Source: Clostridia bacterium | GTDB taxonomy: Bacteria > Bacillota > Clostridia > Peptostreptococcales > Anaerovoracaceae | NCBI GenBank assembly: GCA_024403215.1 | Contig: JAKSSJ010000030.1 | Location: 1 to 13,566 of the forward strand | Direction of reading: 5' to 3' | DNA: 13,566 nt | Part shown: positions 7,131-13,566 of the stretch, in pieces | Layout: each line of letters starts with the position of its first letter | Position numbering within the stretch: position 1 is the stretch's first letter | The notes under the pieces: model-generated | What the model was told of the DNA's origin: nothing | Databases searched by the model: none | Seen by the model: the letters and a program-made list of their open reading frames with translations, nothing else | Program-made: the position numbers and the translations under genes

Positions 7131-7137
7131 TAGGCAA
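7110..7137 (-). promoter_or_regulatory. Promoter of the DUF5058-M20-YfcC operon
   Basis: Minus-strand -35 TTGCCT (7137-7132), a 16-base spacer and a consensus extended -10 TGGTATAAT (7118-7110). The predicted start is near 7103, giving a leader of about 47 bases before the ATG at 7056. The leader contains an imperfect AT-rich inverted repeat (AAAATTT..TAC against GTA.AATTTT, plus-strand 7081-7109), too weak to interpret. Confidence 0.6.
7121..7129 (+). promoter_or_regulatory. Extended -10 promoter of hpf
   Basis: TGGTATAAT is a full-consensus extended -10. At the expected distance upstream (7101-7106) the sequence is GTAAAT, not a recognisable -35, so this promoter should depend on the extended -10 or on an activator. 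The predicted start is near 7136, about 25 bases before the ATG at 7161, with the ribosome binding site AAGGAGGT at 7147-7154 in between. Confidence 0.6.
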
Positions 7138-7160
7138 CTAAATATTAAGGAGGTTACGGT

Positions 7161-7688
7161 ATGAAAGTTAATATTAGAAGCAAAAACCTTAACCCTAGCG
7201 ATGCTTTGGTTAGCAAGATCAACGCAAAGATGGAAAAGCTGGATAAGTATTTCTCCAACGACATCACAGCAGAGATTATGCTTTCAGAAGTAAAAACAGG
7301 CCTAGCAAAGCTTGAGGCAACAATCAAAGCAGACGGCATGATATTCCGTGCCGAAGAATCAAACTCAGACCTTTTCTTCTGCTTAGATAAGGTAATTGAC
7401 AAGCTCTCATCCCAGATGAGCCGTTTCAAAAAGAAGCTCATCAAAAAGCACAAGGATCAAAAGGAAGTATTCCTTGCAGCTGTACCTGATGTTGATGAAT
7501 CAATTGAAGAAGTCAACGTTGTTAAGACTAAAAAGTTTGCTCTTAGCCCAATGACAACAGATGAAGCCATACTTCAAATGGAGCTTCTGCAGCACAACTT
7601 CTTTGTATTCCAAGATCCAGACAGTGGAAAGGCAAATGTAGTTTATAAAAGAGCAGATGGACAGTATGGTCTTCTGCAAACAGAATAG
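7161..7688 (+). CDS. hpf: Long-form ribosome hibernation promoting factor
   Basis: The 175-residue length is typical of long HPF, which dimerises 70S ribosomes into inactive 100S particles in stationary phase or starvation. Residues 1-100 form the S30AE/YfiA domain that binds the mRNA/tRNA channel of the 30S subunit; it begins MKVNIRSKNL and ends in the basic FKKKLIKKHKDQK. Residues 101-122 are an acidic linker. Residues 123-175 form the dimerisation domain, with the signature FALSPMTTDEAILQMELLQHNFFVF and NVVYKRADGQYGLL. The start is set by AAGGAGGT just upstream. It is the only plus-strand gene, monocistronic, and closes with a strong hairpin terminator. Its promoter is back to back with that of the DUF5058 operon, so the two may respond to related signals. 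Confidence 0.95.
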   Translation: MKVNIRSKNLNPSDALVSKINAKMEKLDKYFSNDITAEIMLSEVKTGLAKLEATIKADGMIFRAEESNSDLFFCLDKVIDKLSSQMSRFKKKLIKKHKDQKEVFLAAVPDVDESIEEVNVVKTKKFALSPMTTDEAILQMELLQHNFFVFQDPDSGKANVVYKRADGQYGLLQTE

Positions 7689-7695
7689 AAAAATT

Positions 7696-7725
7696 AAAAG
7701 GCTTGGCCTTATGGCCAAGCCTTTT
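7696..7725. terminator. Bidirectional intrinsic terminator between hpf and nrdD
   Basis: A perfect 13-bp stem, AAAAGGCTTGGCC (7696-7708) pairing with GGCCAAGCCTTTT (7713-7725) around a TTAT loop. The T-rich side reads TTTTATTTT on the plus strand and TTTTAATTTTT on the minus strand, so it can end transcription of hpf from the left and of nrdD from the right. It starts eight bases after the hpf stop and lies ten bases from the nrdD stop. Confidence 0.92.
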
Positions 7726-7734
7726 ATTTTACTT

Positions 7735-10143
7735 TTAAGCTCTTTGTAAAATGCTGCCTTCTACAAAGCTTTTAATTTCTGAAACTCCTACGTATTTTTC
7801 ATAAGAGCCATCAGATGAAAGTATGATTGCTGTTGGAGCAAGCATTACTCCGAACTTTCTTGCAAGCTCTCTATTTTCTTCTGCAAGAAGTGGCTCGTAC
7901 TTAACACCCTGCTCATCCATCCAAGTCTTTACGATAAGGCAGTTTGGACAAGTCTTTGTTGTAAAGAGGAGGAAACGCTTCTTATCTGAAAGTCTTACGT
8001 CATCTTCAATCTTCTCTTCTTTTCTTTCTGCTCTTGCTTCTGCAGCTGTCTTTTCTGGATGCTTCTTAAATGAGCTGCCAAAGTCATATTCTTTTCTCTG
8101 TTTAAACTCTTGAGTCTTACCATCATTCCAGTTTTGAATTGGTCTGTAGTAACCAGTAATTCTGGAGTAAACCTCTGTGTTCTCTCCACATTCTGGGCAC
8201 TTATAAACCTCACCTGTAATGTAACCGTGATTCTTGCAGATAGAATATGTTGGAGACATTGTGTAATATGGAAGTCTGTAATTCTCTGCGATAGTTCTTA
8301 CCAGTGTTGCGGCAGCCTGCCAATCTGGAAGCTTTTCTCCAAGGAATGCATGGAATACTGTTCCAGATGTATAAAGAGTCTGAAGCTCGTCTTGGACATC
8401 TAATGCAGAGAAGATATCATCTGTGTAGCTTACTGGAAGGTGCGAGCTATTTGTATAGAATGGTGTACCGCAATCGCCAGAAGCTGTAATGATATCACCG
8501 AATCTTTCTACGTCGTGCTTTGCAAGTCTATAAGAGGTTGACTCTGCTGGTGTTGCTTCTAGGTTGAATAAATCACCGTATTGCTCCTGATAATCAGAAA
8601 GTCTTTCTCTCATGTGGTTAAGAACCTTTGCAGCAAACTCTTGAGTTTCCTTATGAGTCATATCTGCCTTGAGCCACTTAGCATTAAGACCTACTTCGTT
8701 CATACCAACAAGACCTATTGTTGAGAAGTGGTTTGCAAATGTTCCAAGGTATCTCTTTGTGTATGGATAAAGTCCAGAATCAAGAAGCTTTGTAATAACC
8801 TTTCTCTTAATATCGAGTGATCTTGCAGAGATATCCATCATCTTATCAAGACGGAGCATAAAATCTTCTTCGTTTAATGCAAGATAAGCAATTCTTGGAA
8901 GGTTGATTGTTACAACGCCAACAGATCCTGTTGATTCTCCAGAACCAAAGAATCCGCCGCTCTTCTTTCTGAGCTCTCTGAGGTCTAATCTTAATCTGCA
9001 GCACATAGAACGAACATCAGATGGCTCCATATCAGAATTGATATAGTTGGAGAAATATGGTGTTCCGTACTTTGCTGTCATCTCGAACAGAAGTCTATTG
9101 TTTTCTGTATCTGACCAGTCAAAATCTCTTGTAATAGAGTATGTTGGAATTGGATACTGGAATCCTCTGCCGTTGCAGTCGCCCTCAATCATGATTTCAA
9201 TGAAGGCTTTATTGATCATATCCATTTCCTTCTTGCACTCACCATATGTGAAGTCCATTTCTTTTCCACCAACGAGAGCTTTCTTTTCTCTCATATCTGG
9301 TGGGCAAACCCAGTCAAGAGTGATGTTTGTAAATGGTGATTGTGTTCCCCATCTAGATGGAGTATTAACGCCATAAACAAATGACTGAATGCATTGCTTA
9401 ACTTCTTTATATGTAAGATTATCTGTTCTAACAAATGGTGCAAGATATGTATCAAATGAGGAGAATGCCTGAGCGCCTGCCCATTCATTTTGCATAATAC
9501 CAAGGAAGTTAACCATCTGGTTGCAAAGAGTGGAAAGGTGGCTTGCTGGTGCAGAGGAAATCTTTCCTGGAACTCCGCCAAGACCTTCCTCAATAAGCTG
9601 TCTTAAGGACCAACCTGCGCAATATCCTGTGAGCATAGAAAGATCGTGGATATGGATATCTGCATTTCTATGAGCATTGGCAATTTCGTCATCATAAATT
9701 TCAGAAAGCCAATAGTTTGCTGTAATTGCGCCAGAGTTTGAAAGAATAAGTCCACCAACAGAATATGTTACTGTGGAGTTTTCCTTAACTCTCCAGTCTT
9801 CAACATGAACATAGCTATCAACAATTTTCTTGTAGTCTAAAACTGTCTCGCTAACGTTTCTAACCTTTTCTCTTTGACGTCTATAAAGGATGTATGCCTT
9901 TGCAACATCATCATAGCCAGCCTTGATAAGGACTGATTCTACGCAGTCTTGAATATCCTCTACTGCAATGAGGTTATCCTTAATTTTTTCTTCAAATTCT
10001 GCAGTTACCTTTAATGCTAAAAAGTCGATTACAGTTGGGTGGAATTGCTTATCGCAAGCCTCAAATGCAAGAGTAATCGCATCAGAAATCTTAGCCAGAT
10101 TAAAAGGTATGATTTTTCCGTCTCTTTTTACTACTTGGTACAT
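7735..10143 (-). CDS. nrdD: Anaerobic (class III) ribonucleoside-triphosphate reductase with C-terminal redoxin domain
   Basis: An 802-residue glycyl radical enzyme that makes dNTPs without oxygen. Residues 1-90 are an ATP-cone allosteric domain (MYQVVKRDGKIIPFN). The catalytic barrel follows with DIHIHDLSMLTGYCAGWSL (C175), WGTQSPFTN (265-273) and MCCRLRLDLRE (C381/C382), a cysteine loop expected to carry the thiyl radical. C636, H639, C649 and C652 form a plausible zinc site, and RITGYYRP places the radical glycine at about G664. A charged linker (about 690-715) leads to a thioredoxin/glutaredoxin-like domain with CPNC at 732-735 and a LAPTAII strand, which supplies the likely cis-proline. 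The frame extends to an ATG at 10158, but GAGGAG at 10151-10156 lies within that extension and fixes the start at 10143. No nrdG activase is adjacent; the gene ends at a terminator. Confidence 0.93.
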   Translation of the reverse strand: MYQVVKRDGKIIPFNLAKISDAITLAFEACDKQFHPTVIDFLALKVTAEFEEKIKDNLIAVEDIQDCVESVLIKAGYDDVAKAYILYRRQREKVRNVSETVLDYKKIVDSYVHVEDWRVKENSTVTYSVGGLILSNSGAITANYWLSEIYDDEIANAHRNADIHIHDLSMLTGYCAGWSLRQLIEEGLGGVPGKISSAPASHLSTLCNQMVNFLGIMQNEWAGAQAFSSFDTYLAPFVRTDNLTYKEVKQCIQSFVYGVNTPSRWGTQSPFTNITLDWVCPPDMREKKALVGGKEMDFTYGECKKEMDMINKAFIEIMIEGDCNGRGFQYPIPTYSITRDFDWSDTENNRLLFEMTAKYGTPYFSNYINSDMEPSDVRSMCCRLRLDLRELRKKSGGFFGSGESTGSVGVVTINLPRIAYLALNEEDFMLRLDKMMDISARSLDIKRKVITKLLDSGLYPYTKRYLGTFANHFSTIGLVGMNEVGLNAKWLKADMTHKETQEFAAKVLNHMRERLSDYQEQYGDLFNLEATPAESTSYRLAKHDVERFGDIITASGDCGTPFYTNSSHLPVSYTDDIFSALDVQDELQTLYTSGTVFHAFLGEKLPDWQAAATLVRTIAENYRLPYYTMSPTYSICKNHGYITGEVYKCPECGENTEVYSRITGYYRPIQNWNDGKTQEFKQRKEYDFGSSFKKHPEKTAAEARAERKEEKIEDDVRLSDKKRFLLFTTKTCPNCLIVKTWMDEQGVKYEPLLAEENRELARKFGVMLAPTAIILSSDGSYEKYVGVSEIKSFVEGSILQRA

Positions 10144-10192
10144 TGATAATCTCCTCATAATTATCTAAATTCAAAAAATTTCATGCATTAAT

Positions 10193-10221
10193 ATATTACA
10201 TTGCGAGAAATTGATTGTCAA
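10193..10221 (-). promoter_or_regulatory. nrdD promoter
   Basis: Minus-strand consensus -35 TTGACA (10221-10216), a 17-base spacer, then TAATAT (10198-10193) as -10; the overlapping TATATT (10196-10191) is an alternative with a 19-base spacer. The start should be near 10186, leaving a leader of about 40 bases before the ATG at 10143. NrdR box 1 lies eight bases upstream of the -35, where a bound repressor could contact polymerase. Confidence 0.7.
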
Positions 10222-10229
10222 TAAGAAAA

Positions 10230-10245
10230 ACACAATATATAGTGT
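10230..10245. promoter_or_regulatory. NrdR box 1 (strong)
   Basis: The sequence ACACAATATATAGTGT agrees at every position with the NrdR box consensus as I know it (acaCwAtATaTwGTgt). NrdR is the zinc-finger/ATP-cone repressor of ribonucleotide reductase genes in most bacteria, sensing the nucleotide pool. Location directly upstream of the nrdD -35 element supports the call. Confidence 0.88.
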
Positions 10246-10261
10246 TTTATTCCATCACTGC

Positions 10262-10277
10262 ACCAAATATCTAGGGT
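10262..10277. promoter_or_regulatory. NrdR box 2 (degenerate)
   Basis: ACCAAATATCTAGGGT matches 12 of 16 consensus positions. Its centre is exactly 32 bp (three helical turns) from the centre of box 1, the spacing usual for paired NrdR boxes, which places both on the same face of the DNA. The phasing is what makes this weak match believable. Confidence 0.6.
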
Positions 10278-10290
10278 TATTACGTAAACC

Positions 10291-10319
10291 GCCTAGAAGG
10301 CCCAAAATGGCGATTTTGG
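10291..10319. repeat. Two small inverted repeats upstream of the NrdR boxes
   Basis: GCCT-AGA-AGGC (10291-10301) and CCAAAAT-GGCG-ATTTTGG (10302-10319) stand back to back between the paired NrdR boxes and the rsbW-side terminator. Neither is followed by a T run in either direction. They lie downstream of the terminator for the minus-strand operon, so they would be transcribed only on readthrough. No coding potential is seen here. Confidence 0.4.
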
Positions 10320-10324
10320 CAAGC

Positions 10325-10348
10325 AAAAAGGGGCCCGTTTGGGCCCCT
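10325..10348 (-). terminator. Intrinsic terminator of the SpoIIE/RsbW operon
   Basis: On the minus strand AGGGGCCC pairs perfectly with GGGCCCCT around an AAAC loop and is followed directly by a run of T (the final T of the stem plus TTTTT), a textbook rho-independent terminator. It begins 16 bases after the stop codon of the RsbW-like gene and separates that operon from the nrdD control region. Confidence 0.92.
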
Positions 10349-10364
10349 AGGATGAATGTCCTGA

Positions 10365-10787
10365 TTAGAAGAATTTCGTCATAGTGAAGCGATTTTGCCC
10401 CTCTACATACGAATATTCTACCTTATCCATACTCTTCTTTACCATTAATATTCCGAGTCCGCCTATTCCTCTCTCTTCTGCGCCAAGAGTAATATCTGGG
10501 TCTTCGTGCTCTAATGGGTTATACTGATGGCCATTATCAATGAATGTAATGGCAACCCCATTGTCAAGCCTTTCAAGCTCGACAGTAGTAGTTTTTTTAT
10601 CATCTGGAAGATCTAAGCCTTCATAGGCGTAGGATGCAACATTTGTAGCAATCTCATCAAGAGCTACAGAAATCTGCATAGTAGCCTTCATAGGGCAGTC
10701 AATAGACTCTAAGTACTCTGTAATAGTATCAATTATTGGAGTATTGTTCTCAATAGTTGAAGGAACTGATATAACTAGCTTATCCAT
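10365..10787 (-). CDS. RsbW-like ATP-binding protein (anti-sigma factor / serine kinase family)
   Basis: A 140-residue GHKL-fold protein of the HATPase_c_2 (RsbW/SpoIIAB) type. The N box is at residues 44-49 (DEIATN, with the presumed catalytic E45 and magnesium-binding N49), the G1 box at 84-86 (DNG) and the G2 box at 106-113 (RGIGGLGI). All ATP-site elements are present, so it is probably an active kinase of a STAS-domain antagonist and binds a sigma factor or other target. Two adjacent ATGs exist; AGGAGG at 10793-10798 is only two bases from the first (10790) and five from the second, so I chose 10787. It follows the SpoIIE-type phosphatase by nine bases, with the phosphatase TAG forming part of its ribosome binding site. 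That pairing is the hallmark of partner-switching control. No STAS gene lies between it and the terminator. Confidence 0.88.
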   Translation of the reverse strand: MDKLVISVPSTIENNTPIIDTITEYLESIDCPMKATMQISVALDEIATNVASYAYEGLDLPDDKKTTTVELERLDNGVAITFIDNGHQYNPLEHEDPDITLGAEERGIGGLGILMVKKSMDKVEYSYVEGQNRFTMTKFF

Positions 10788-10796
10788 CATATCCTC

Positions 10797-13214
10797 CTAT
10801 CCTATGTATTTAAATGCAACCATAGTGATATCATCAAATTGCGGAGCTTCCGCAACAAACTTATCCACATCAGCCTTAACAGAATCGCAAAGATCCTTCA
10901 TATCTGTAAATTCTCTTGAATTTAAGATATTAAGAAGTCTATCTTCGCCGTATAGCTCGTTATGAGCATCTGTTGCCTCTGTTACACCATCGGTGTAGAG
11001 GAAGAGAGTATCTCCTTTCTCGATAGTAAATTCTTGTTCCTTATATGGAGCTCCCTCCATACCGGCAAGAACAAGGTTGACCTTGGACTTAAGATATTCA
11101 AACTGGCCATTAGCTCTTTTTAGCACTGGTGGGTTGTGTCCGCCATTTGCAAACTTAACAACTCCAGTCTCAAGGTTAATGCCGCCCTGCCAAGCGGTAA
11201 CAAACATTCCAGCATCGTTGCCTTCGCATAGAGCATCGTTACCTCTTGAGAATACCTCATCGATTGGGCTGCCAGACTTAGTAAGGCTCGCGAGCTGGGT
11301 CTTAGCCCTCATCATAAACATTGCAGCAGGAATACCTTTTCCTGATACATCTGCAATAAGAACATGCAGATGATTTGAATCTGTCATGTAGTAATCATAA
11401 AAGTCTCCGCCTACCTCTTTTGCTGTATCCATTCTTGCGTAGATATCGAAATCACTGCGCTGTGGGAAAGCTGGGAAGATATTTGGAAGTGCAGAGGACT
11501 GAATATCCTTTGCCATCTTAAGGTCTGCATCAATTCTTGCAGCTGCCTCGTCTATATAATGCTTTAAGGTATCAACCGTTGCGTTGATATCGTCAGATAG
11601 GTAAGCAAATTCATAGTTCTGTCTAACATCAACTACTTCATCTAAGTTACCATTTCTAATCTTATAAAGCGATCTATTAACTCTAGTAATCTGGTTAACA
11701 ACAACCTTGATGATGAGCAGGTATACCAAGGCAAACAGTATAGCAAAAATCAATACCTGGACAAATACATTTGCATACACTGCAACATCTCTTGCTTCGT
11801 TTGCCTCTGTTACAGGCATGAAGGCAAATACTCTAAAGCCTTCAGATTCCTCATACCAGCCAAAGCAAGGTGTTCCTTGTACAGTTGCCTTAAACATAGT
11901 ATTTGGCTCTGGCAGATTTTTATAATCAGAAAGCTCAGGAACCAGTGTCTTTAAGCTCTTCTCTTCAATATGATCTGGAGCACTTACAACTCTGTTTAAT
12001 GTATTAAATACAATGATAAATCCATTGTTTCCAACGTGCTTATTCTTTGCTGAATAAACGATTTCTTCAGATACGAGGTCTTGGAATGAAACCTCGTCAA
12101 CTCCAAGCTGCAAATAACCAGTAGCAGTTCTTATACCGACATACTTTCTTATGATGCTGCTATCCTTTGCATTTGGTCTAAGCTTTTGAGCAAATTCTGT
12201 TTCTTTGTTAAGAAGACACTGGAAAGCTGCAGAATCGGTTCCAAAGATCATGTTGTATCCTCTGTTAGCAAAGACATTACTCTCATAGATGATACCAGAC
12301 TTATTAACCCTGTTGATTTCTGCAAGATTATAATCGTTTGCTACTGCAAGAATTAACTCTCCGTTATTGAGCTTTTCTTCAACTTCTCTTGCAAGATCAA
12401 ACAATCCTCTATTTGCCGCATCTTCTACATCAGCAAGAGAGTCTTCTATTGCAAGCGAAAGATATTTTTGAGCAGATTCTTTTGCTGTTGTGCTTTGAAG
12501 TGCAAATACAAACACACCAGAAGCAACACAAGCAACAACAATTACAACTAAAAGCCAGGTCTGGATTGTGTCTGTAATTCTTCTCTTGTCCTTATTAACG
12601 CCAAGTCTTACATCCTCTCCAATTAGAAGGGATATAACAAGAGCTGAAAGCATAACAGCAATTCCGTTTGCGATAACCATAGGCAATGTGCATGCTTTAA
12701 CAACAGCCATTGCCCTTTCGTTCTCGCCCATATTTGTTATAAAGACCATCGTGAGGTGGAAGATTTCCATAACAATACCAATTGCCAGAGAGATTCCCCA
12801 GTTTGGCTTCTTGTTATTAAACATGTATTTCTTTACTGCTGCAGCATAAAAGCCTGCAAGTGCAGTGGATACAGAGCAGGCTACTCTAGTAAACGAGCCA
12901 ACTCCCCACGCAACAGCAATCCATCTCTCAATACCACCAATTAAACCGGCAATAATTCCTGCAGGGCCACCAAAGATAAGACCTGCTGTAAGAACCGCAC
13001 CGTCTCTTACGTTTACTACAGCGCCATTCATTGGAATACCATATTCAGTGCCCGCAATTGCAATGCATCCAAATATTATTCCATAAATAACTTGCTTTAC
13101 CATCCTAGGTAATTTGCCGAATTTAGTTTTCCTATCAAGGAAAAAGAGTATTACAGCAAATACTACTGGAAGCAAGGTGGCTATCGTTAGTTTAATAATA
13201 CTAGCTAATTCCAT
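10797..13214 (-). CDS. SpoIIE-family PP2C phosphatase with LytS-type 5TM and HAMP domains
   Basis: An 805-residue membrane receptor-phosphatase. Residues 1-200 hold several membrane segments matching the LytS/YhcK-type 5TM receptor domain (NVRDGAVLTAGLIFGGPAGI, GLIGGIERW). A further helix at about 218-240 leads to a roughly 240-residue, probably extracytoplasmic region (241-482) that may be a Cache-like sensor. A helix at 483-505 and a HAMP-like linker (506-556) follow. The PP2C/SpoIIE catalytic domain occupies 590-805, with metal aspartates D604 (VGGDFYDYY), D622 (ADVSGKGIPAAMFM), D742 (LYTDGVTEA) and D794/D795 (FDDITMV). It should dephosphorylate a STAS-domain antagonist, opposing the RsbW-like kinase encoded next. 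The ATG follows the upstream stop by 14 bases, with only a weak GGGA ribosome binding site about 11 bases away, so expression may be coupled or low. Confidence 0.92.
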   Translation of the reverse strand: MELASIIKLTIATLLPVVFAVILFFLDRKTKFGKLPRMVKQVIYGIIFGCIAIAGTEYGIPMNGAVVNVRDGAVLTAGLIFGGPAGIIAGLIGGIERWIAVAWGVGSFTRVACSVSTALAGFYAAAVKKYMFNNKKPNWGISLAIGIVMEIFHLTMVFITNMGENERAMAVVKACTLPMVIANGIAVMLSALVISLLIGEDVRLGVNKDKRRITDTIQTWLLVVIVVACVASGVFVFALQSTTAKESAQKYLSLAIEDSLADVEDAANRGLFDLAREVEEKLNNGELILAVANDYNLAEINRVNKSGIIYESNVFANRGYNMIFGTDSAAFQCLLNKETEFAQKLRPNAKDSSIIRKYVGIRTATGYLQLGVDEVSFQDLVSEEIVYSAKNKHVGNNGFIIVFNTLNRVVSAPDHIEEKSLKTLVPELSDYKNLPEPNTMFKATVQGTPCFGWYEESEGFRVFAFMPVTEANEARDVAVYANVFVQVLIFAILFALVYLLIIKVVVNQITRVNRSLYKIRNGNLDEVVDVRQNYEFAYLSDDINATVDTLKHYIDEAAARIDADLKMAKDIQSSALPNIFPAFPQRSDFDIYARMDTAKEVGGDFYDYYMTDSNHLHVLIADVSGKGIPAAMFMMRAKTQLASLTKSGSPIDEVFSRGNDALCEGNDAGMFVTAWQGGINLETGVVKFANGGHNPPVLKRANGQFEYLKSKVNLVLAGMEGAPYKEQEFTIEKGDTLFLYTDGVTEATDAHNELYGEDRLLNILNSREFTDMKDLCDSVKADVDKFVAEAPQFDDITMVAFKYIG

Positions 13215-13228
13215 TACTTAATTTCCCT

Positions 13229-13566
13229 TTACTTATTTTCCTGTACTTTTTCTGCGGCAAGATGAAGCCTTCCAAGCTCGGCAACATCATCGTCTACTAT
13301 ACCTATCGCAGTAAGACCGTCCTTTTTGCCAGTAGCAAGACAAGCCTGACCCGAGTATTTAAACAGTGCGTCTGCAGCAAGGCCAAGTGCTATTGCAACA
13401 GAATCGTCACCATCAAATTCTTTCTTTACTTCCAAAAGCTCGTGAAAATCTTTTGTAATCTCTTCGGCACTAACCATAAAGCATGCCTTATCCTGCGCTC
13501 CTCTTACACCGCTCATCTGCTCCCAGATTTTTGCAAGGCTAGGACGCAGGAGCCTGCTAGCAACAA
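13229..13566 (-). CDS. Unidentified protein, C-terminal part (cut by the right edge)
   Basis: The frame is open from the window edge to a TAA at 13229-13231, giving at least 112 residues. An internal ATG at 13516 has no good ribosome binding site, and the in-frame sequence upstream of it (RLLRPSLAKIWEQ) reads as normal protein, so the true start is outside the window. I do not recognise the family. The C-terminal part, ALGLAADALFKYSGQACL then TAIGIVDDDVAELGRLHLA, looks like alternating helices and strands of a small soluble domain; no membrane segment is present. It lacks the serine-containing signature of a STAS antagonist. It is 14 bases upstream of the SpoIIE-type phosphatase gene and probably in its operon. 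Confidence 0.6.
   Translation of the reverse strand, partial: VASRLLRPSLAKIWEQMSGVRGAQDKACFMVSAEEITKDFHELLEVKKEFDGDDSVAIALGLAADALFKYSGQACLATGKKDGLTAIGIVDDDVAELGRLHLAAEKVQENK

Noticed and set aside
7154..7453. A minus-strand frame of 99 codons opposite the start of hpf.
   Set aside because: It is antisense to a gene with clear family motifs, has no ribosome binding site and no recognisable protein features.
9047..9376. A plus-strand frame of 109 codons inside nrdD, and similar plus-strand frames within the phosphatase gene (for example 12568-12849).
   Set aside because: They mirror strongly conserved coding sequence on the other strand and have no start signals; they arise from codon bias.
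10302..10319. CCAAAAT/ATTTTGG inverted repeat as a second terminator for the RsbW-like operon or for nrdD.
   Set aside because: No T run follows in either direction, and a strong terminator already ends the operon just before it.
10350..10363. AGGATGAATGTCCT as an operator or hairpin beside the RsbW-like stop codon.
   Set aside because: Only four Watson-Crick pairs in each arm; expected by chance.
13229..13516. The ATG at 13516 as the start of a complete 95-residue protein.
   Set aside because: No ribosome binding site precedes it and the frame continues without a stop to the window edge, so the gene is treated as truncated.

Overview
This 13.6 kb window is AT-rich chromosomal DNA (about 40% G+C by eye) and most likely comes from an anaerobic low-GC Bacillota of the Clostridia class. 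The support is strong AGGAGG ribosome binding sites, an oxygen-sensitive class III ribonucleotide reductase, a YhaM-type exoribonuclease, a long-form hibernation factor, and a SpoIIE/RsbW-like signalling pair. Species cannot be read from the sequence. All protein-coding genes except hpf lie on the minus strand. I see no rRNA, tRNA, CRISPR array, insertion sequence or phage gene.

Layout from left to right: (1) 1-978, yhaM, cut by the left edge, with its own strong promoter and a palindrome between the -35 and -10. (2) 1029-2828, a tight three-gene cluster read leftwards: a NusG-domain-II membrane protein (EetA-like), a Gx-family membrane protein (EetB-like) and a DMT/EamA transporter. (3) 2873-7056, a compact four-gene operon: DUF5058 membrane protein, a 221-residue membrane protein I do not recognise, a membrane-anchored M20 metallopeptidase, and a YfcC/DcuC-family carrier. 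(4) 7057-7160, a divergent promoter region built on a 22-bp perfect palindrome, firing left into the operon and right into hpf. (5) 7161-7688, hpf, ending in a bidirectional terminator shared with (6) 7735-10143, nrdD, an anaerobic ribonucleotide reductase with an unusual C-terminal redoxin domain. It lies behind a promoter flanked by one near-perfect and one degenerate NrdR box, 32 bp apart centre to centre. (7) 10365-13566, an operon of an unidentified gene cut by the right edge, a large membrane-bound SpoIIE-type phosphatase and an RsbW-like ATP-binding protein, closed by a GC-rich terminator.

How the genes may work together: the DUF5058/partner/M20/YfcC operon looks like an uptake-and-hydrolysis unit for peptides or N-acylated amino acids, with two proteins of unknown biochemistry. 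This is the best candidate here for an undescribed system. Its promoter is back to back with that of the ribosome-hibernation gene, which invites a shared nutrient or stationary-phase response. The phosphatase/RsbW pair is probably the sensing end of a partner-switching pathway whose STAS antagonist and target are not in the window. There is no gene-free stretch above 300 bases. The longest, 10144-10364, holds the nrdD promoter, the two NrdR boxes, small inverted repeats and a terminator.
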